NCBI GenBank assembly: GCA_015478725.1 | Contig: JADMIG010000001.1 | Coordinates: 62,001-126,000, forward strand | Source: Chloroflexota bacterium | Lineage (GTDB): Bacteria > Chloroflexota > Limnocylindria > Limnocylindrales > CSP1-4 | Length of the DNA: 64,000 nt | Direction: 5' to 3' | Shown here: in pieces, positions 27,299 through 36,007 of the stretch | Numbering within the stretch: position 1 is the first letter of the stretch | Layout of the letters: every line of letters starts with the position of its first letter | Notes under the pieces: generated by a model | The model's database searches: none | The model's input: the letters and a program-made list of their open reading frames with translations, nothing else | What the model was told of the DNA's origin: nothing | Made by a program: the position numbers and the translations under genes

Positions 27299-29358
27299 CC
27301 GCGGCCGACCCCGGACACGAGGATGCCGGCGACGAGGAGGGCGCCGAACACCATGTGGAGGCGCGCGGTCTGGAGATCGATCATCGCGATCGCCCGCATC
27401 TGACCCGTCGCACCGAGCTCGGCCGAGCGGATGACCTGGGCGAGGAACGGGAGCGAGAGGATCGCGAGCAGCGTGGCCGGCGGGAGCAGTCGCGCCGCGA
27501 CCGCGAGGCCGAGCGCCATGTACGCGCCGAGGACGAGGGCCACGTAGACGTAGTGGGCGTACTCGCGGCCGATGTCACCGGACAGCGTCCGGATACCGGC
27601 CCGCGTGTCCTCACCGATGTCGCGCCACTCGTTGCCGTCGAGGATCGCCGCAACGAGGAGGCCGACCGGGATCGAGGCGATGAGCGCCTCCACCGACCAG
27701 TCGCCGGAGACCGCGAAGTACGTACCCTCCACCATGAGCGGCCCCATGAGGAAAAAGACGAGCGGTACGCCGAGGGCGCGGTACTTGTACTCGAACGGCG
27801 GTGCCGTGTAGAAGAACCCGCCGGCGAGCCCGAGCAGCCCGAGCCCGACGATCGCCGGGCCACGGAGCGTGATGAGGTAGACGCCGACGGCCACGGCGAG
27901 GGCGAATGCCGCCGCCGCGACGACGAACGCCGTGCGCTCGGTGATCCGGCCCTTGACGAGAGCGTGACTCGCCCGCGGCGAGGTGATCGAGTCAATGCCG
28001 CGGCGGACGTCGTAGATCTCGTTGACGACGTTCGTGCCGGAGTGGAGGAGGACGCCGCCGACGAGGGCTGCGATGAACGGTCCGATGGTGAACCGGCCAT
28101 CGACCGCCGCGAGCGCGCCGCCGGCGAGGACCGGGATGACGGACGCGGTGTAGGCGAATGGCCGGAGGATCTCCCAGACCCCGCCGCCTCGCCGGCGGAG
28201 GAGGCCGCCGAGACCGAGGCGCCGGTCGTCGTCGAGGCCTCGAAGGCCCGAGCGGGTCCCATCGACGACCGCGGGAGCATCGCCCACGGGTTCCTCCGTC
28301 GCGGCCGCCGGCAGCTCCGCGTAGAGGGTCGCGGCCGCGACGAGCTCCTCGACCTGACGCTCCTCCTGGACCACCGGCTGGAGGAGCGGCAGCCCGAGAC
28401 CCGCGTCGCGATGGAAGGCCATCGCCCGATCGGCGATCTCCTCGCGTGTGCCGCACAGCATGAACGCGTCGAGGAGCTCGTCCGGGATGAGGTTGCCGGC
28501 GGTCGTGTAGTCCTCCACCCGCCATGCCGCGGCGACGCGGTCGCGAAGCTCCCGATCGAAGCCCGCCCGGGCGAGCGAGACGTCCGAGAGGATCGACATC
28601 ATGTAGATGACGAACGGCTCGCGCTTCGCCCGATTGAGCGCCTCCCGACGGGTCGCATCGACCAGGGAAAGGAGGTAGCCGGCGGTCTCGAGGGAGGCCG
28701 GATCCCGACCAGCGTCCGTGGCGGCGGCCCGCAGCCGCTCGAGGATGCCGCGCAGGCTGGGGATCGATTCCGCCGGGCGGGCGAGATAGCCGTCCGCCTT
28801 CTGCCCCGCGAGCGCGACGAACTCCTTGCGGTAGGCCGCGACGACGATCGGGATCCTGTGGGTCGGCGGGAACATCGGCTGGATCGGCGGCAGGCCGGGG
28901 GTCGCCGACGGCAGCCGCTCGCCGGCCCACAGCGCGCGGAGCTCGTCGATCGTCGTCGAGACGCGGGCAAGCGCGGCGTCCGGCTCGTACGGGATGCCCA
29001 TCTGCTTCAGTCGGAGCGGGAGCCCGGTCCCGAGGCCCATCACGATCCGCCCGGGAAGCATCTCATCGAGCGCGGAGCCGGTCATGGCAAGGACGACGGG
29101 ATGGCGGGTGTTCGGGTTCACCGCCCCGAGCGCGACGCGGAAACCCGCCTCGCCCTCCACGAACCCGCCGTCCCCGTCGTTTCCGATCGCCGCCGCGATC
29201 GCCGAGCCGAAGCTCACCGCATCGCGTTCGTAGTAGCTGTCGTGGATCCAGACCGAATCGAGGCCGGCGTCGCGGGCGCGTCGGGCCCAGGCGACGACAT
29301 CGTCGACGTCGCCTCGGGCGGCGAGGCCGAGGCCGATCGGCCTGGCGAGGGTACGCAT
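27295..29358 (-). CDS. fusion of luciferase-like flavoprotein and MenA/UbiA prenyltransferase
   Basis: 687 residues in two unrelated domains. Residues 1-345 are a luciferase-like TIM barrel of the F420-dependent reductase type (IGLGLAARGDVDDVVAWARR; VALGAVNPNTRHPVVLA; PGRIVMGLGTG). After a ~50-residue linker, residues 395-687 are a membrane UbiA prenyltransferase with both Asp motifs: NEIYDVRRGID (446-456) and NEWRDIGEDTRAG (576-588). YTAPPFEYKYRALG at 517-530 points to MenA, which prenylates 1,4-dihydroxy-2-naphthoate in menaquinone synthesis. No start codon with a ribosome site is visible in the linker, so this reads as a true single chain. Confidence 0.85.
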   Translation of the reverse strand: MRTLARPIGLGLAARGDVDDVVAWARRARDAGLDSVWIHDSYYERDAVSFGSAIAAAIGNDGDGGFVEGEAGFRVALGAVNPNTRHPVVLAMTGSALDEMLPGRIVMGLGTGLPLRLKQMGIPYEPDAALARVSTTIDELRALWAGERLPSATPGLPPIQPMFPPTHRIPIVVAAYRKEFVALAGQKADGYLARPAESIPSLRGILERLRAAATDAGRDPASLETAGYLLSLVDATRREALNRAKREPFVIYMMSILSDVSLARAGFDRELRDRVAAAWRVEDYTTAGNLIPDELLDAFMLCGTREEIADRAMAFHRDAGLGLPLLQPVVQEERQVEELVAAATLYAELPAAATEEPVGDAPAVVDGTRSGLRGLDDDRRLGLGGLLRRRGGGVWEILRPFAYTASVIPVLAGGALAAVDGRFTIGPFIAALVGGVLLHSGTNVVNEIYDVRRGIDSITSPRASHALVKGRITERTAFVVAAAAFALAVAVGVYLITLRGPAIVGLGLLGLAGGFFYTAPPFEYKYRALGVPLVFFLMGPLMVEGTYFAVSGDWSVEALIASIPVGLLVAAILDGNEWRDIGEDTRAGIRTLSGDIGREYAHYVYVALVLGAYMALGLAVAARLLPPATLLAILSLPFLAQVIRSAELGATGQMRAIAMIDLQTARLHMVFGALLVAGILVSGVGRG

Positions 29359-29397
29359 GGGGTCGGGCGCTCCTGTGCACGAGCGGGGTCGTCCGGC

Positions 29398-29403
29398 ATT
29401 CTA
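29398..29403 (-). promoter_or_regulatory. -10 box TAGAAT for the prenyltransferase operon
   Basis: TAGAAT on the minus strand, with a leader of roughly 35 nt that carries AGGAGC before the ATG at 29358. Confidence 0.45.
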
Positions 29404-29495
29404 CCGCCTCGGCCCGCACTTGCTCATTCGCGGGAGCACGTTTCGCGGATCGTTCCGGCACAGGGGCCGATGGCCGGCGCACGCACGACGAGTGG

Positions 29496-29501
29496 GACAA
29501 T
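29496..29501 (+). promoter_or_regulatory. -10 box GACAAT, leaderless type
   Basis: GACAAT ends 7 nt before the ATG at 29509. It is back to back with the prenyltransferase promoter. Confidence 0.4.
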
Positions 29502-29508
29502 TCGCCGC

Positions 29509-30039
29509 ATGCGCCTCGACGCTCGTCTCGCCACCGCCGGCTGGCAGCAGGACGCCGTGGCGATCGTCCTCGAGCGTCTGCGGCGGGTCGGGTTGGACGT
29601 CGATCCGCCCGACCCGTCGGGTCCCGAGCCGGATGGGCTGCGCGCAGTCGATATCGTCGCGATCGGCTGGGCGACGGTCGACGCGGACCGGGCGGCTGGC
29701 GGCGCGGCGCTCGAGCCTCGGCCCCGGGACCCGCATCTCGGGGCGATCGCCCTCCTCCTTGTCGGCCCGTCCGCGCCGGAGGCTCTCCCGGTCGCACTGC
29801 TCGAACCGGACACGGAGGGACGGATCGCGGCGACGCTCGCCCGTCACGGCGAAGGTCCAGCCGCCCTGTACGTGCGGGCCGATGTCGATCTCACTGCGCA
29901 GCTCGAGTCCATCCGGCGGATCGGTGGTCGTGCGACGACGGTCGCGGACGGCCCGTTCGGCCCGTCCGCCCTGGTACTCGACGACCGGCCATCCGGCCCG
30001 CACCTCATCCTCGTCGGGCGGGCTACCATCGCAGCCTGA
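29509..30039 (+). CDS. hypothetical protein, weakly VOC/glyoxalase-like
   Basis: 176 residues, soluble. DIVAIGWATVDADRAAGG and, later, GPAALYVRADVDLTAQLESI then PFGPSALVLDDRP recall the paired beta-alpha-beta-beta-beta modules of vicinal-oxygen-chelate proteins, but metal ligands are not clear. The assignment is a guess. The start is set by the close -10 box. A GNAT acetyltransferase gene follows after 14 bp, so they may be co-transcribed. Confidence 0.5.
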   Translation: MRLDARLATAGWQQDAVAIVLERLRRVGLDVDPPDPSGPEPDGLRAVDIVAIGWATVDADRAAGGAALEPRPRDPHLGAIALLLVGPSAPEALPVALLEPDTEGRIAATLARHGEGPAALYVRADVDLTAQLESIRRIGGRATTVADGPFGPSALVLDDRPSGPHLILVGRATIAA

Positions 30040-30053
30040 CGAAGGGAGCGCGA

Positions 30054-30494
30054 ATGACCGATCCGGGGGTCCTCGAGGTCCGCCCCGCGACACCCGCCGA
30101 CGCCGAGCGGATCGCCACCCTCTTCACGGACGAGGGATATCCCGTCGGCCCGACGGACGTCGTCGCCCGTCTCACCCGATTCGCCGAACCCGGCTCTGCC
30201 GTCTTCGTCGCCGCCAGCGGCGACGAACTCCTCGGGTTCGTCGCCCTCCATCTCGTGCCCCGGTTCGAGACGGACGACCCGTTCGCCCGGGTGGTCGCGC
30301 TGGTCGTCGATGCCGGCGTCCGCGGGCGGGGAGTCGCTCACCGCCTGATGGCGGAGGCGGAGCGTGTCGCGCGAGACGGCGGCGCGGCGTTCATCGAGGT
30401 CACCTCCGGGCACCATCGGCCCGAGGCGCGACGGCTGTACGAGGCCCTCGGCTATGACGCAGCCGTCGCCGCGTACCTCCGCAAGCGCCTGTGA
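30054..30494 (+). CDS. GNAT-family N-acetyltransferase
   Basis: 146 residues forming a single GNAT domain: RPATPADAERIATLFTDEGY at the start, the acetyl-CoA loop VRGRGVAHRLMAEAERVAR, and the C-terminal RPEARRLYEALGYD. The substrate (small amine, antibiotic or protein N-terminus) is not evident. The ATG follows AGGGAGC. It overlaps the ABC ATPase gene (GTGA), so resistance or export of a modified compound is a possible theme. Confidence 0.85.
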   Translation: MTDPGVLEVRPATPADAERIATLFTDEGYPVGPTDVVARLTRFAEPGSAVFVAASGDELLGFVALHLVPRFETDDPFARVVALVVDAGVRGRGVAHRLMAEAERVARDGGAAFIEVTSGHHRPEARRLYEALGYDAAVAAYLRKRL

Positions 30495-31423
30495 CCGCGA
30501 TCGAGGCGACGACGGTCATCCGCGCCGTCGAGGTCCACAAGACCTACGGCGCCGTCCACGCCGTCGACGGGGTCTCGTTCCATGTCGCCCGTGGCGAGGT
30601 CTTCGGCCTCCTCGGACCGAACGGGGCGGGGAAGACGACGACGGTCGAGATGCTCGAGGGCCTCCGCCGGCCCGACTCCGGCAGCCTCGAGGTCCTCGGC
30701 ATCGACGTGGCCCGCCAGCCGGACGCGCTGAAGCAGCGGATCGGCGTGACGCTCCAGACCGCCGAGCTCTACCCGAAGCTCACCGTCGTCGAGGTGCTCG
30801 ACCTGTTCCGCAGCTTCTACCGGCGGACCATCCCGACGGACCGGCTCATCGATTCGCTCGGGCTCGGCGAGCGCCGGCTCGCCCAGACACGCCAGCTGTC
30901 GGGCGGCCAGCGGCAGCGACTGGCGGTCGCGCTCGCCCTCGTCAACGATCCGGAGGTCGTCTTCCTCGACGAACCCACAAGCGGCCTCGACCCGGCGGCG
31001 CGGCGATCGCTGTGGGACCTCATCCGCGGCCTCAAGGCGGAGGGCAAGACCATCCTCCTCACGACCCACTACCTCGAGGAGGCGGAGATCCTCTGCGACC
31101 GCCTCGCGATCATGGATCACGGCCGGATCATCGCCCTCGGCACGGTCGATGAGCTCGTCGAGAGCCGTTCGTCGGAACGGACGATCCGTTTCGACCGGAT
31201 CGAGACACTGGCCGAATCCGACCTCGCCGCCCTGACCGGCGTCGACCAGGTCGCCAACGATGACGGGGTCACGCTGCTCTACACGCGGGATGTCCCGGGC
31301 ACCATCGGCGGGCTGCTCGCGGCGACGAACGCGCTCGGCGTGGAGCCGGAAAACCTCGGCATCCGGCGACCGTCGCTCGAGGACGTCTTCCTCGACCTCA
31401 CCGGCCGCGCACTGCGGGACTGA
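30491..31423 (+). CDS. ABC-2 type exporter ATP-binding subunit (DrrA/CcmA-like)
   Basis: 310 residues. Walker A LLGPNGAGKTTT, signature LSGGQRQRLAVALAL, Walker B VVFLDEPTSGLDP and switch LTTHYLEEAE are all present. A C-terminal extension of about 80 residues is typical of DrrA/NodI-type daunorubicin or polysaccharide exporters. The GTG overlaps the GNAT stop. It works with the permease encoded 7 bp downstream. Confidence 0.88.
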   Translation: MTAIEATTVIRAVEVHKTYGAVHAVDGVSFHVARGEVFGLLGPNGAGKTTTVEMLEGLRRPDSGSLEVLGIDVARQPDALKQRIGVTLQTAELYPKLTVVEVLDLFRSFYRRTIPTDRLIDSLGLGERRLAQTRQLSGGQRQRLAVALALVNDPEVVFLDEPTSGLDPAARRSLWDLIRGLKAEGKTILLTTHYLEEAEILCDRLAIMDHGRIIALGTVDELVESRSSERTIRFDRIETLAESDLAALTGVDQVANDDGVTLLYTRDVPGTIGGLLAATNALGVEPENLGIRRPSLEDVFLDLTGRALRD

Positions 31424-31430
31424 CCACCGG

Positions 31431-32531
31431 ATGACCGCCCTGCTCACGCTCACCCTCGCGAACATCCGGAGCTTCCTGCGGGATCGGGCGGCGCTCTTCT
31501 GGACCCTCGCCTTCCCGCTCATCTTCGTCATCCTCTTCGGCCTCATCTTCCAGGGCGGGAACAGCACCCTCAAGCTCGGCTGGGTCGATCTCGACGGATC
31601 GGCGGCCTCGGCCGGGCTCCACGACGCGTTCGCCTCGGTCAAGGGGATCGCGCTCACCGTCGAGTCGCACGATGCAGCGCTCGAGCAGATGCGGAGCGGC
31701 AAGGTGAGCGCCGTCCTCGAGGTGCCCAGGGGCTACGGTGCTCGGGTGGCATCGGCCGGTGGCGGCGCCTCGGCTGCGGCCGGAGCTCCGGCGACGATCA
31801 CCGTCTACACGGACCCGAGCCAGGCGTCGACGACCGGGCTCGTCGAGCAGGTGGTCGGTGGCGTCCTTGGGGTGGTCAACCTCGGCGGTCGCCCGCCGAT
31901 CGTCGAACCCGTCGTGAGGAGCGTCCAGACCCAGGATCTCAACGGGATCAGCTACCTCGTCCCGAGCATCCTCGGGATGGCGCTCATGCAGCTCGGCGTC
32001 TTCGCGGCGATCCCGCTGGTGGCCGATCGGGAGAAGAAGATCCTCAAACGGCTCAGCGCGACGCCGCTCCGCCGCTGGCAGCTCGTGGGCAGCAACGTCC
32101 TCATGCGCCTCCTCATCGCGATCGTCCAGACGCTCATCATCGTCGGCGTCGGCTCGCAGGTGTTCGGCCTCCAGATCGCCGGGAATCTCGCCGTCCTCGG
32201 CGGCCTCGTCATCCTCGGCGCACTCGCCTTCATCTCGCTCGGCTACGTCATCGCCTCGTTCGCGCCGTCCGAGGACGCGGCGAACGGGATGACGAGCATC
32301 GTCCAGTTCCCGCTGATGTTCCTGTCCGGCACCTTCTTCGTCATCGACCAGATGCCCGGGCCACTCCAGCTCGTCGCCCGATTCCTGCCGCTCACGTATC
32401 TGTCCGACGCGCTCCGTCAGGTGATGGTGAACGGCGCCGCGTTCTCGCCGCTGTGGGTCTGTGTCGCGGTCCTCGTCGGCTGGACCGCCGTCTGCTTCGG
32501 GATCTCGGCGCGGTTCTTCCGCTGGCAGTAG
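31431..32531 (+). CDS. ABC-2 type exporter permease
   Basis: 366 residues with the ABC-2 layout: one N-terminal helix (RAALFWTLAFPLIFVILFGL), a ~150-residue extracytoplasmic domain with an Ala/Gly-rich loop, then five helices including SYLVPSILGMALMQLGVFAA and VQFPLMFLSGTFFVIDQMP. DREKKILKRLSATPLRRWQL is the conserved coupling segment. Forms a transporter with the preceding ATPase; drug or lipid export is typical. Confidence 0.87.
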   Translation: MTALLTLTLANIRSFLRDRAALFWTLAFPLIFVILFGLIFQGGNSTLKLGWVDLDGSAASAGLHDAFASVKGIALTVESHDAALEQMRSGKVSAVLEVPRGYGARVASAGGGASAAAGAPATITVYTDPSQASTTGLVEQVVGGVLGVVNLGGRPPIVEPVVRSVQTQDLNGISYLVPSILGMALMQLGVFAAIPLVADREKKILKRLSATPLRRWQLVGSNVLMRLLIAIVQTLIIVGVGSQVFGLQIAGNLAVLGGLVILGALAFISLGYVIASFAPSEDAANGMTSIVQFPLMFLSGTFFVIDQMPGPLQLVARFLPLTYLSDALRQVMVNGAAFSPLWVCVAVLVGWTAVCFGISARFFRWQ

Positions 32532-32537
32532 CGCCCG

Positions 32538-33089
32538 CTACCAGCGTTCCTCGTGGACGAGCTCGTCGAGCCGGCGGCGGCCACCCGCCCGGAGCGACCG
32601 GGTGAGTTCCGACGGATCCGCCGGGTAGCCGAACGAGAGGAGGTACTCGCAGCGTCGGTCCGTCGGGTAGCCGAGGAGCCGACGGGCGAGGTCGTGGTCG
32701 TAGACGGTCGCCGGGCAGCTGCCGATCCCGAGCTCCCATGCCGCAAGCTGTATGTTCGCCGCCGCCTGGCCGAGGTCGAACAGGATCGAGAGCGGTGCGT
32801 CGGGCCCGTGCGGATCCGGTGTCACCAGGGCGATCGCGACGGCGGCCCCGGCGACGTGCCCGGCCCACGGTCCCACGGTCGAGAGCTCGCCGAGGTGGGT
32901 TCGGTCTCGGCAGACGATGAACTCCCAGCGCTGGAGGTTCTTCGAGCTTCCCGATCGCCGGCCGGCGTCGAGGATGCGGCTCACGTGGACCGGTTCGAGC
33001 GGTCGATCCGTGAACCGGCGGATCGCATGACGAGTGGCGATGGCGATCCAGGCGCCGCGGACCGTCGGAGCGCCGTCGGACGGGGTCAT
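32538..33089 (-). CDS. nitroreductase-family flavoprotein
   Basis: 183 residues, the size of a minimal FMN-binding nitroreductase. TRHAIRRFTDRPLEPVHV, then GSSKNLQRWEFIV for FMN phosphate contact, FDLGQAAANIQLAAWELGIGS and LSFGYPADP near the end follow the family order. NAD(P)H-dependent reduction of nitro compounds, quinones or a coenzyme F420-like partner is possible. The ATG overlaps the stop of the upstream hydrolase gene (ATGA). Confidence 0.85.
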   Translation of the reverse strand: MTPSDGAPTVRGAWIAIATRHAIRRFTDRPLEPVHVSRILDAGRRSGSSKNLQRWEFIVCRDRTHLGELSTVGPWAGHVAGAAVAIALVTPDPHGPDAPLSILFDLGQAAANIQLAAWELGIGSCPATVYDHDLARRLLGYPTDRRCEYLLSFGYPADPSELTRSLRAGGRRRLDELVHEERW

Positions 33090-34138
33090 GTCGACGCCGG
33101 CCCGGTCGGCGCGGCCCCCGTCCCGATCGCGAGGGCGCTGAACGCCTCGTCCGCCTCGGCGATGCGGGGCGCCGCCACCGCCGAGGCCCGGTCCGCGGCC
33201 TCGGTCGGCGAGAGCGGTCCCCCGAAGGCGTCCGCGAGGAACGAGGCAACCGCGCGACGATACGACTCGTGCTCGTGGAGCCAGCTGTGGTTCCCGCCCT
33301 CGACGATGAGGGTCTCGACGCGCCGCGCGCCACCGCCGCGGGCCGCCCGCGCCAGCCGCTCGAGGTGCGAGACGGGGACAACGGCGTCCGCCGACCCGTG
33401 GACGAGGAGGATCGGGCCCTCGTATCGCGTGATCGCCCGGCTGGCCGACAGCGCACGGACCGCATGCCCACGCGGTCGCAGGTAGACCCGCGTCGTCAGC
33501 TCGGCGAGCGGCGTCGCGAACGGTTCGGGGATCGGGAGTGAGGCGAGACGGAAGGTCTGGCGCGTGAGGCGTCGCGGATCCGCCGGTGCGGAGAGGCTCA
33601 CGAGGGCGGTGCAGCGATCGCCGGCCCGCGCCGCGGCGATGATCGCGCCGACCCCACCGAGCGAGTGGCCGAGCACGGCGACGGCCGTCACCTCCGCTCG
33701 GGCGCTGAGCGCAGCGAGCGCCGCCTCGGCGTCCGCGGCAAACTCGCCGACGCTGATCGGCAGCCGCTCCGGCGGGTTTGCGCCATGGCCGCGGACATCG
33801 AACGTAAGGACATGGAATCCCGCGGCGTGGAGCACCTCGGCGTGGGGCAGCGTCCGCGACCGGTTCGACTCCCAGCCGTGGACGATGACGACCCCCGGAC
33901 CGGGGGCCCCGTCGCGGGCGGGGATGAACCACCCCGGGAGCGCGGCCGCGGAGGATGGGACGGACAGCTCCACGAACGGCAGCCCGAGGTCGGCCGGGCT
34001 GACGGTCGGTGGCCGGCGCCGCGGGTAGCCGGCCCGGACGCGGTAGATAAGGGCGAACCGGTAGGCCGCCGCGAGCGGGGCACCCACGAGCCCGGTGAAC
34101 AGGCCGAGCCGGGCGAGCGGGCGACGGATGGAGCTCAT
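33086..34138 (-). CDS. alpha/beta hydrolase with N-terminal membrane anchor
   Basis: 350 residues. The N-terminal LGLFTGLVGAPLAAAYRFAL is a likely anchor or signal. The hydrolase core shows VVIVHGWESNRSRTLPH (oxyanion loop), the nucleophile elbow LGHSLGGVG, the acid strand ILLVHGSADAVVPVSH, and the catalytic His in GGNHSWLHEHE. Esterase or acyl-peptidase-like activity is likely. The ATG at 34138 is chosen because it directly precedes the hydrophobic segment. Divergent from the J-domain gene, 59 bp away. Confidence 0.82.
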   Translation of the reverse strand: MSSIRRPLARLGLFTGLVGAPLAAAYRFALIYRVRAGYPRRRPPTVSPADLGLPFVELSVPSSAAALPGWFIPARDGAPGPGVVIVHGWESNRSRTLPHAEVLHAAGFHVLTFDVRGHGANPPERLPISVGEFAADAEAALAALSARAEVTAVAVLGHSLGGVGAIIAAARAGDRCTALVSLSAPADPRRLTRQTFRLASLPIPEPFATPLAELTTRVYLRPRGHAVRALSASRAITRYEGPILLVHGSADAVVPVSHLERLARAARGGGARRVETLIVEGGNHSWLHEHESYRRAVASFLADAFGGPLSPTEAADRASAVAAPRIAEADEAFSALAIGTGAAPTGPAST

Positions 34139-34184
34139 GTCCACAGGGGACGTCACCCGGCGTCGCCTGTCAAGCGCGGGCCGG

Positions 34185-34190
34185 TAGACT
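34185..34190 (+). promoter_or_regulatory. -10 box TAGACT for the J-domain gene, leaderless type
   Basis: TAGACT ends 7 nt before the ATG at 34198 with no ribosome-binding site between. Confidence 0.5.
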
Positions 34191-34197
34191 TCGGACG

Positions 34198-34977
34198 ATG
34201 CCCGACAGAGACCCACGCGACGTTCTCGGGGTGGCCCGGGACGCGAGCCAGACGACGATCAAGGCGGCCTGGCGGCGCCTCGCCCGCGAACACCACCCGG
34301 ACGTGGTCGGCGCGGATCCGGCGATCGCCCGCGCAGCGACACGACGGATGGCCCAGATCAACGCAGCGTATGAGGCGCTCCGCGACGCTCCGACGCCCGT
34401 TTCGGCGCAGGCGGCGCGACGAGGTCCAGCCGCCACGGACGAACCATGGGCCGGATCGACTGTGCGTCCTCCGTCCGGCCCGCCGCGCGCCCGGCCGACG
34501 CGCCCCGTCACCCGCCGTGTCGACACGACGGACACGTTCCAGCCGCGGAATCGGCCGACGACCGTGCGGCCGCATCGGAGCGCCCGTGAGCCCGGACAGT
34601 CGCCGCCGCGGACCATCGTCATCGACCGCGAGCCGCCGCGTGCCTCCGATCCCACCGGCCCGCTCCGTCGCTCACGGGCCCGATCGTTCGTCGCACCTGA
34701 CCCGCCGGACTTCGATGCGGCCCTCGCGATGGAGGTGGCGTTCGGCAAGTTCCGTGGCCACACCCTCGGCGAGATCGCGGCCTTCGAACCGTCGTACATC
34801 GACTGGATCGCTTCGACGATCACCCGCGAGCCGGGGCTCGTCGCCGCCGCGCGGGTCATCCGCGACGACCTCGATCGCCGCGGGGTCGTCCGTCGCCGGC
34901 GGGAGACGGACCGCCAGCGGCGCGATCGGGAGCGGCACGTTCGGGAGTGGTCGAGGATCTTCGGTTCGGACGACTGA
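34198..34977 (+). CDS. J-domain protein with a C-terminal DUF3820-like module
   Basis: The first 65 residues form a DnaJ J-domain (DPRDVLGVARDASQTTIKAA; HPD at 33-35), which would stimulate an Hsp70 ATPase. A ~100-residue basic, Pro/Arg-rich disordered linker follows. The last ~85 residues contain EVAFGKFRGHTLGEIAAFEP then SYIDWIAS, the short fold found in DUF3820/exonuclease-associated proteins, and end in a highly charged helix. The Gly/Phe and zinc domains of true DnaJ are absent. The client is unknown; a nucleic-acid link is inferred from the C-terminal module. Confidence 0.75.
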   Translation: MPDRDPRDVLGVARDASQTTIKAAWRRLAREHHPDVVGADPAIARAATRRMAQINAAYEALRDAPTPVSAQAARRGPAATDEPWAGSTVRPPSGPPRARPTRPVTRRVDTTDTFQPRNRPTTVRPHRSAREPGQSPPRTIVIDREPPRASDPTGPLRRSRARSFVAPDPPDFDAALAMEVAFGKFRGHTLGEIAAFEPSYIDWIASTITREPGLVAAARVIRDDLDRRGVVRRRRETDRQRRDRERHVREWSRIFGSDD

Positions 34978-34997
34978 CCCGCGATCGGCCGGAATCT

Positions 34998-35028
34998 CGA
35001 TCGCCTCCCGTTGGCCGGGAGGCGATCG
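34998..35028 (+). terminator. strong 13 bp hairpin after the J-domain gene
   Basis: CGATCGCCTCCCG and CGGGAGGCGATCG pair perfectly around the loop TTGGC, starting 20 bp after the stop codon. No T-run follows, so this is either a U-less terminator or a protein-binding dyad. Confidence 0.55.
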
Positions 35029-35367
35029 ATGGGTGGCGCTCGAACGATGAGTCCAGCCGTACCGCGATCCGGGCCTGCTGGCCGAATGATCGTGGTTACT
35101 CGGCTCGTGGCCGGTGTCCGGATGCTGGCCCACGACCGCCCATGTGCTCCTGGGCAGGCCGCCTGTCCGTCCATCGGCCCGTGACCGACGCCCCAGGGAG
35201 TTCCCGGTATCGTCGCGGTCCGGCGTGCCCAGACTGTATGGCCCGCCCGGGCGTCAGGGGAATGGCTCCTCCGTCCCGGTGCGGCGCGGGCGATGGTCGG
35301 GCGCATGCGGGCACCATCCCGGGACGGACGTACCAGATGCGTCGGCGCACCGCGGGCGCACCCCGGG
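35029..35367. other. intergenic, nothing recognised
   Basis: About 340 bp between the hairpin and the next promoter. No frame has a plausible start or family pattern, and no tRNA or repeat is seen. Confidence 0.4.
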
Positions 35368-35373
35368 TACGCT
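35368..35373 (+). promoter_or_regulatory. -10 box TACGCT, leaderless type
   Basis: TACGCT ends 7 nt before the lipoprotein GTG at 35381. Confidence 0.4.
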
Positions 35374-35380
35374 GTCCGAC

Positions 35381-35968
35381 GTGTCGCCGACGGTCCGCCG
35401 CCTTGCCGCCGTCGTCTGCGCACTCGGCCTCCTCGCCGCGGCCTGCGGCGGCTCCCCGTACACGCGCTTTGATCCATCGTCGGCCTGCACGACGGACGGC
35501 CGCTTCGCGGGTGCCTATCCGAGGCTCGAGGCGCAGGTCCCGACGATGCTCGACGGCCGCGGTCCGGACACCCTCGACTCCGGCCGGAACTGCACGCCGA
35601 AGGAGCTCGGCACGCTCGCGAACCACGGGATCCGCGAGGTCCGCTTCGCCGGCGGGACGTGGAACCTCTCGGCGAATGCGGGGATCACGCTCGCCGTGTT
35701 CAGCGGCCAGGGGCTCACCGCGGCCTGGCTCGGCGAATGGTACGAAGCGAGCGCCCGAGCCGCCGCGAACACGAGGAACATCGATCCGAGTCGGCCAACG
35801 ATCGACGGCCGACAGGGCTACCGGCTCGACACCGTGAACGGCGACTCGAACCAGACCGTCATCACATGGGACTCGGCGAACGGCGATGCCGTCTACGTCA
35901 TCGTCGCGGCCGATGCGCCCGCCACGCTCATCGCGGCGGCGATCAACGCCTTCCCGGTCCACGGCTGA
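35381..35968 (+). CDS. secreted lipoprotein of unknown function
   Basis: 195 residues. The start VRRLAAVVCALGLLAAACGG is a short signal peptide with lipobox LAAAC, predicting attachment to the outer face of the membrane. The mature part holds two further Cys (SSACTTDG and GRNCTPKE) that could pair, and a mixed alpha/beta region ending ATLIAAAINAFPVHG. I do not recognise the family. The GTG start is fixed by the signal peptide and the adjacent -10 box. Confidence 0.75.
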   Translation: MSPTVRRLAAVVCALGLLAAACGGSPYTRFDPSSACTTDGRFAGAYPRLEAQVPTMLDGRGPDTLDSGRNCTPKELGTLANHGIREVRFAGGTWNLSANAGITLAVFSGQGLTAAWLGEWYEASARAAANTRNIDPSRPTIDGRQGYRLDTVNGDSNQTVITWDSANGDAVYVIVAADAPATLIAAAINAFPVHG

Positions 35969-35994
35969 CGTCCGTTCCGGGGCGAACGCGGTGC

Positions 35995-36000
35995 TAGGAT
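35995..36000 (+). promoter_or_regulatory. -10 box TAGGAT for the acyl-CoA mutase gene, leaderless type
   Basis: TAGGAT ends 7 nt before the ATG at 36008. Confidence 0.5.
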
Positions 36001-36007
36001 CGGACGC

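Noticed and set aside
27355-30039. 894-codon plus-strand frame
   Set aside because: Mostly antisense to the luciferase-UbiA fusion, with Glu/Arg-rich meaningless sequence. Only the final 176 codons from 29509 look like a gene.
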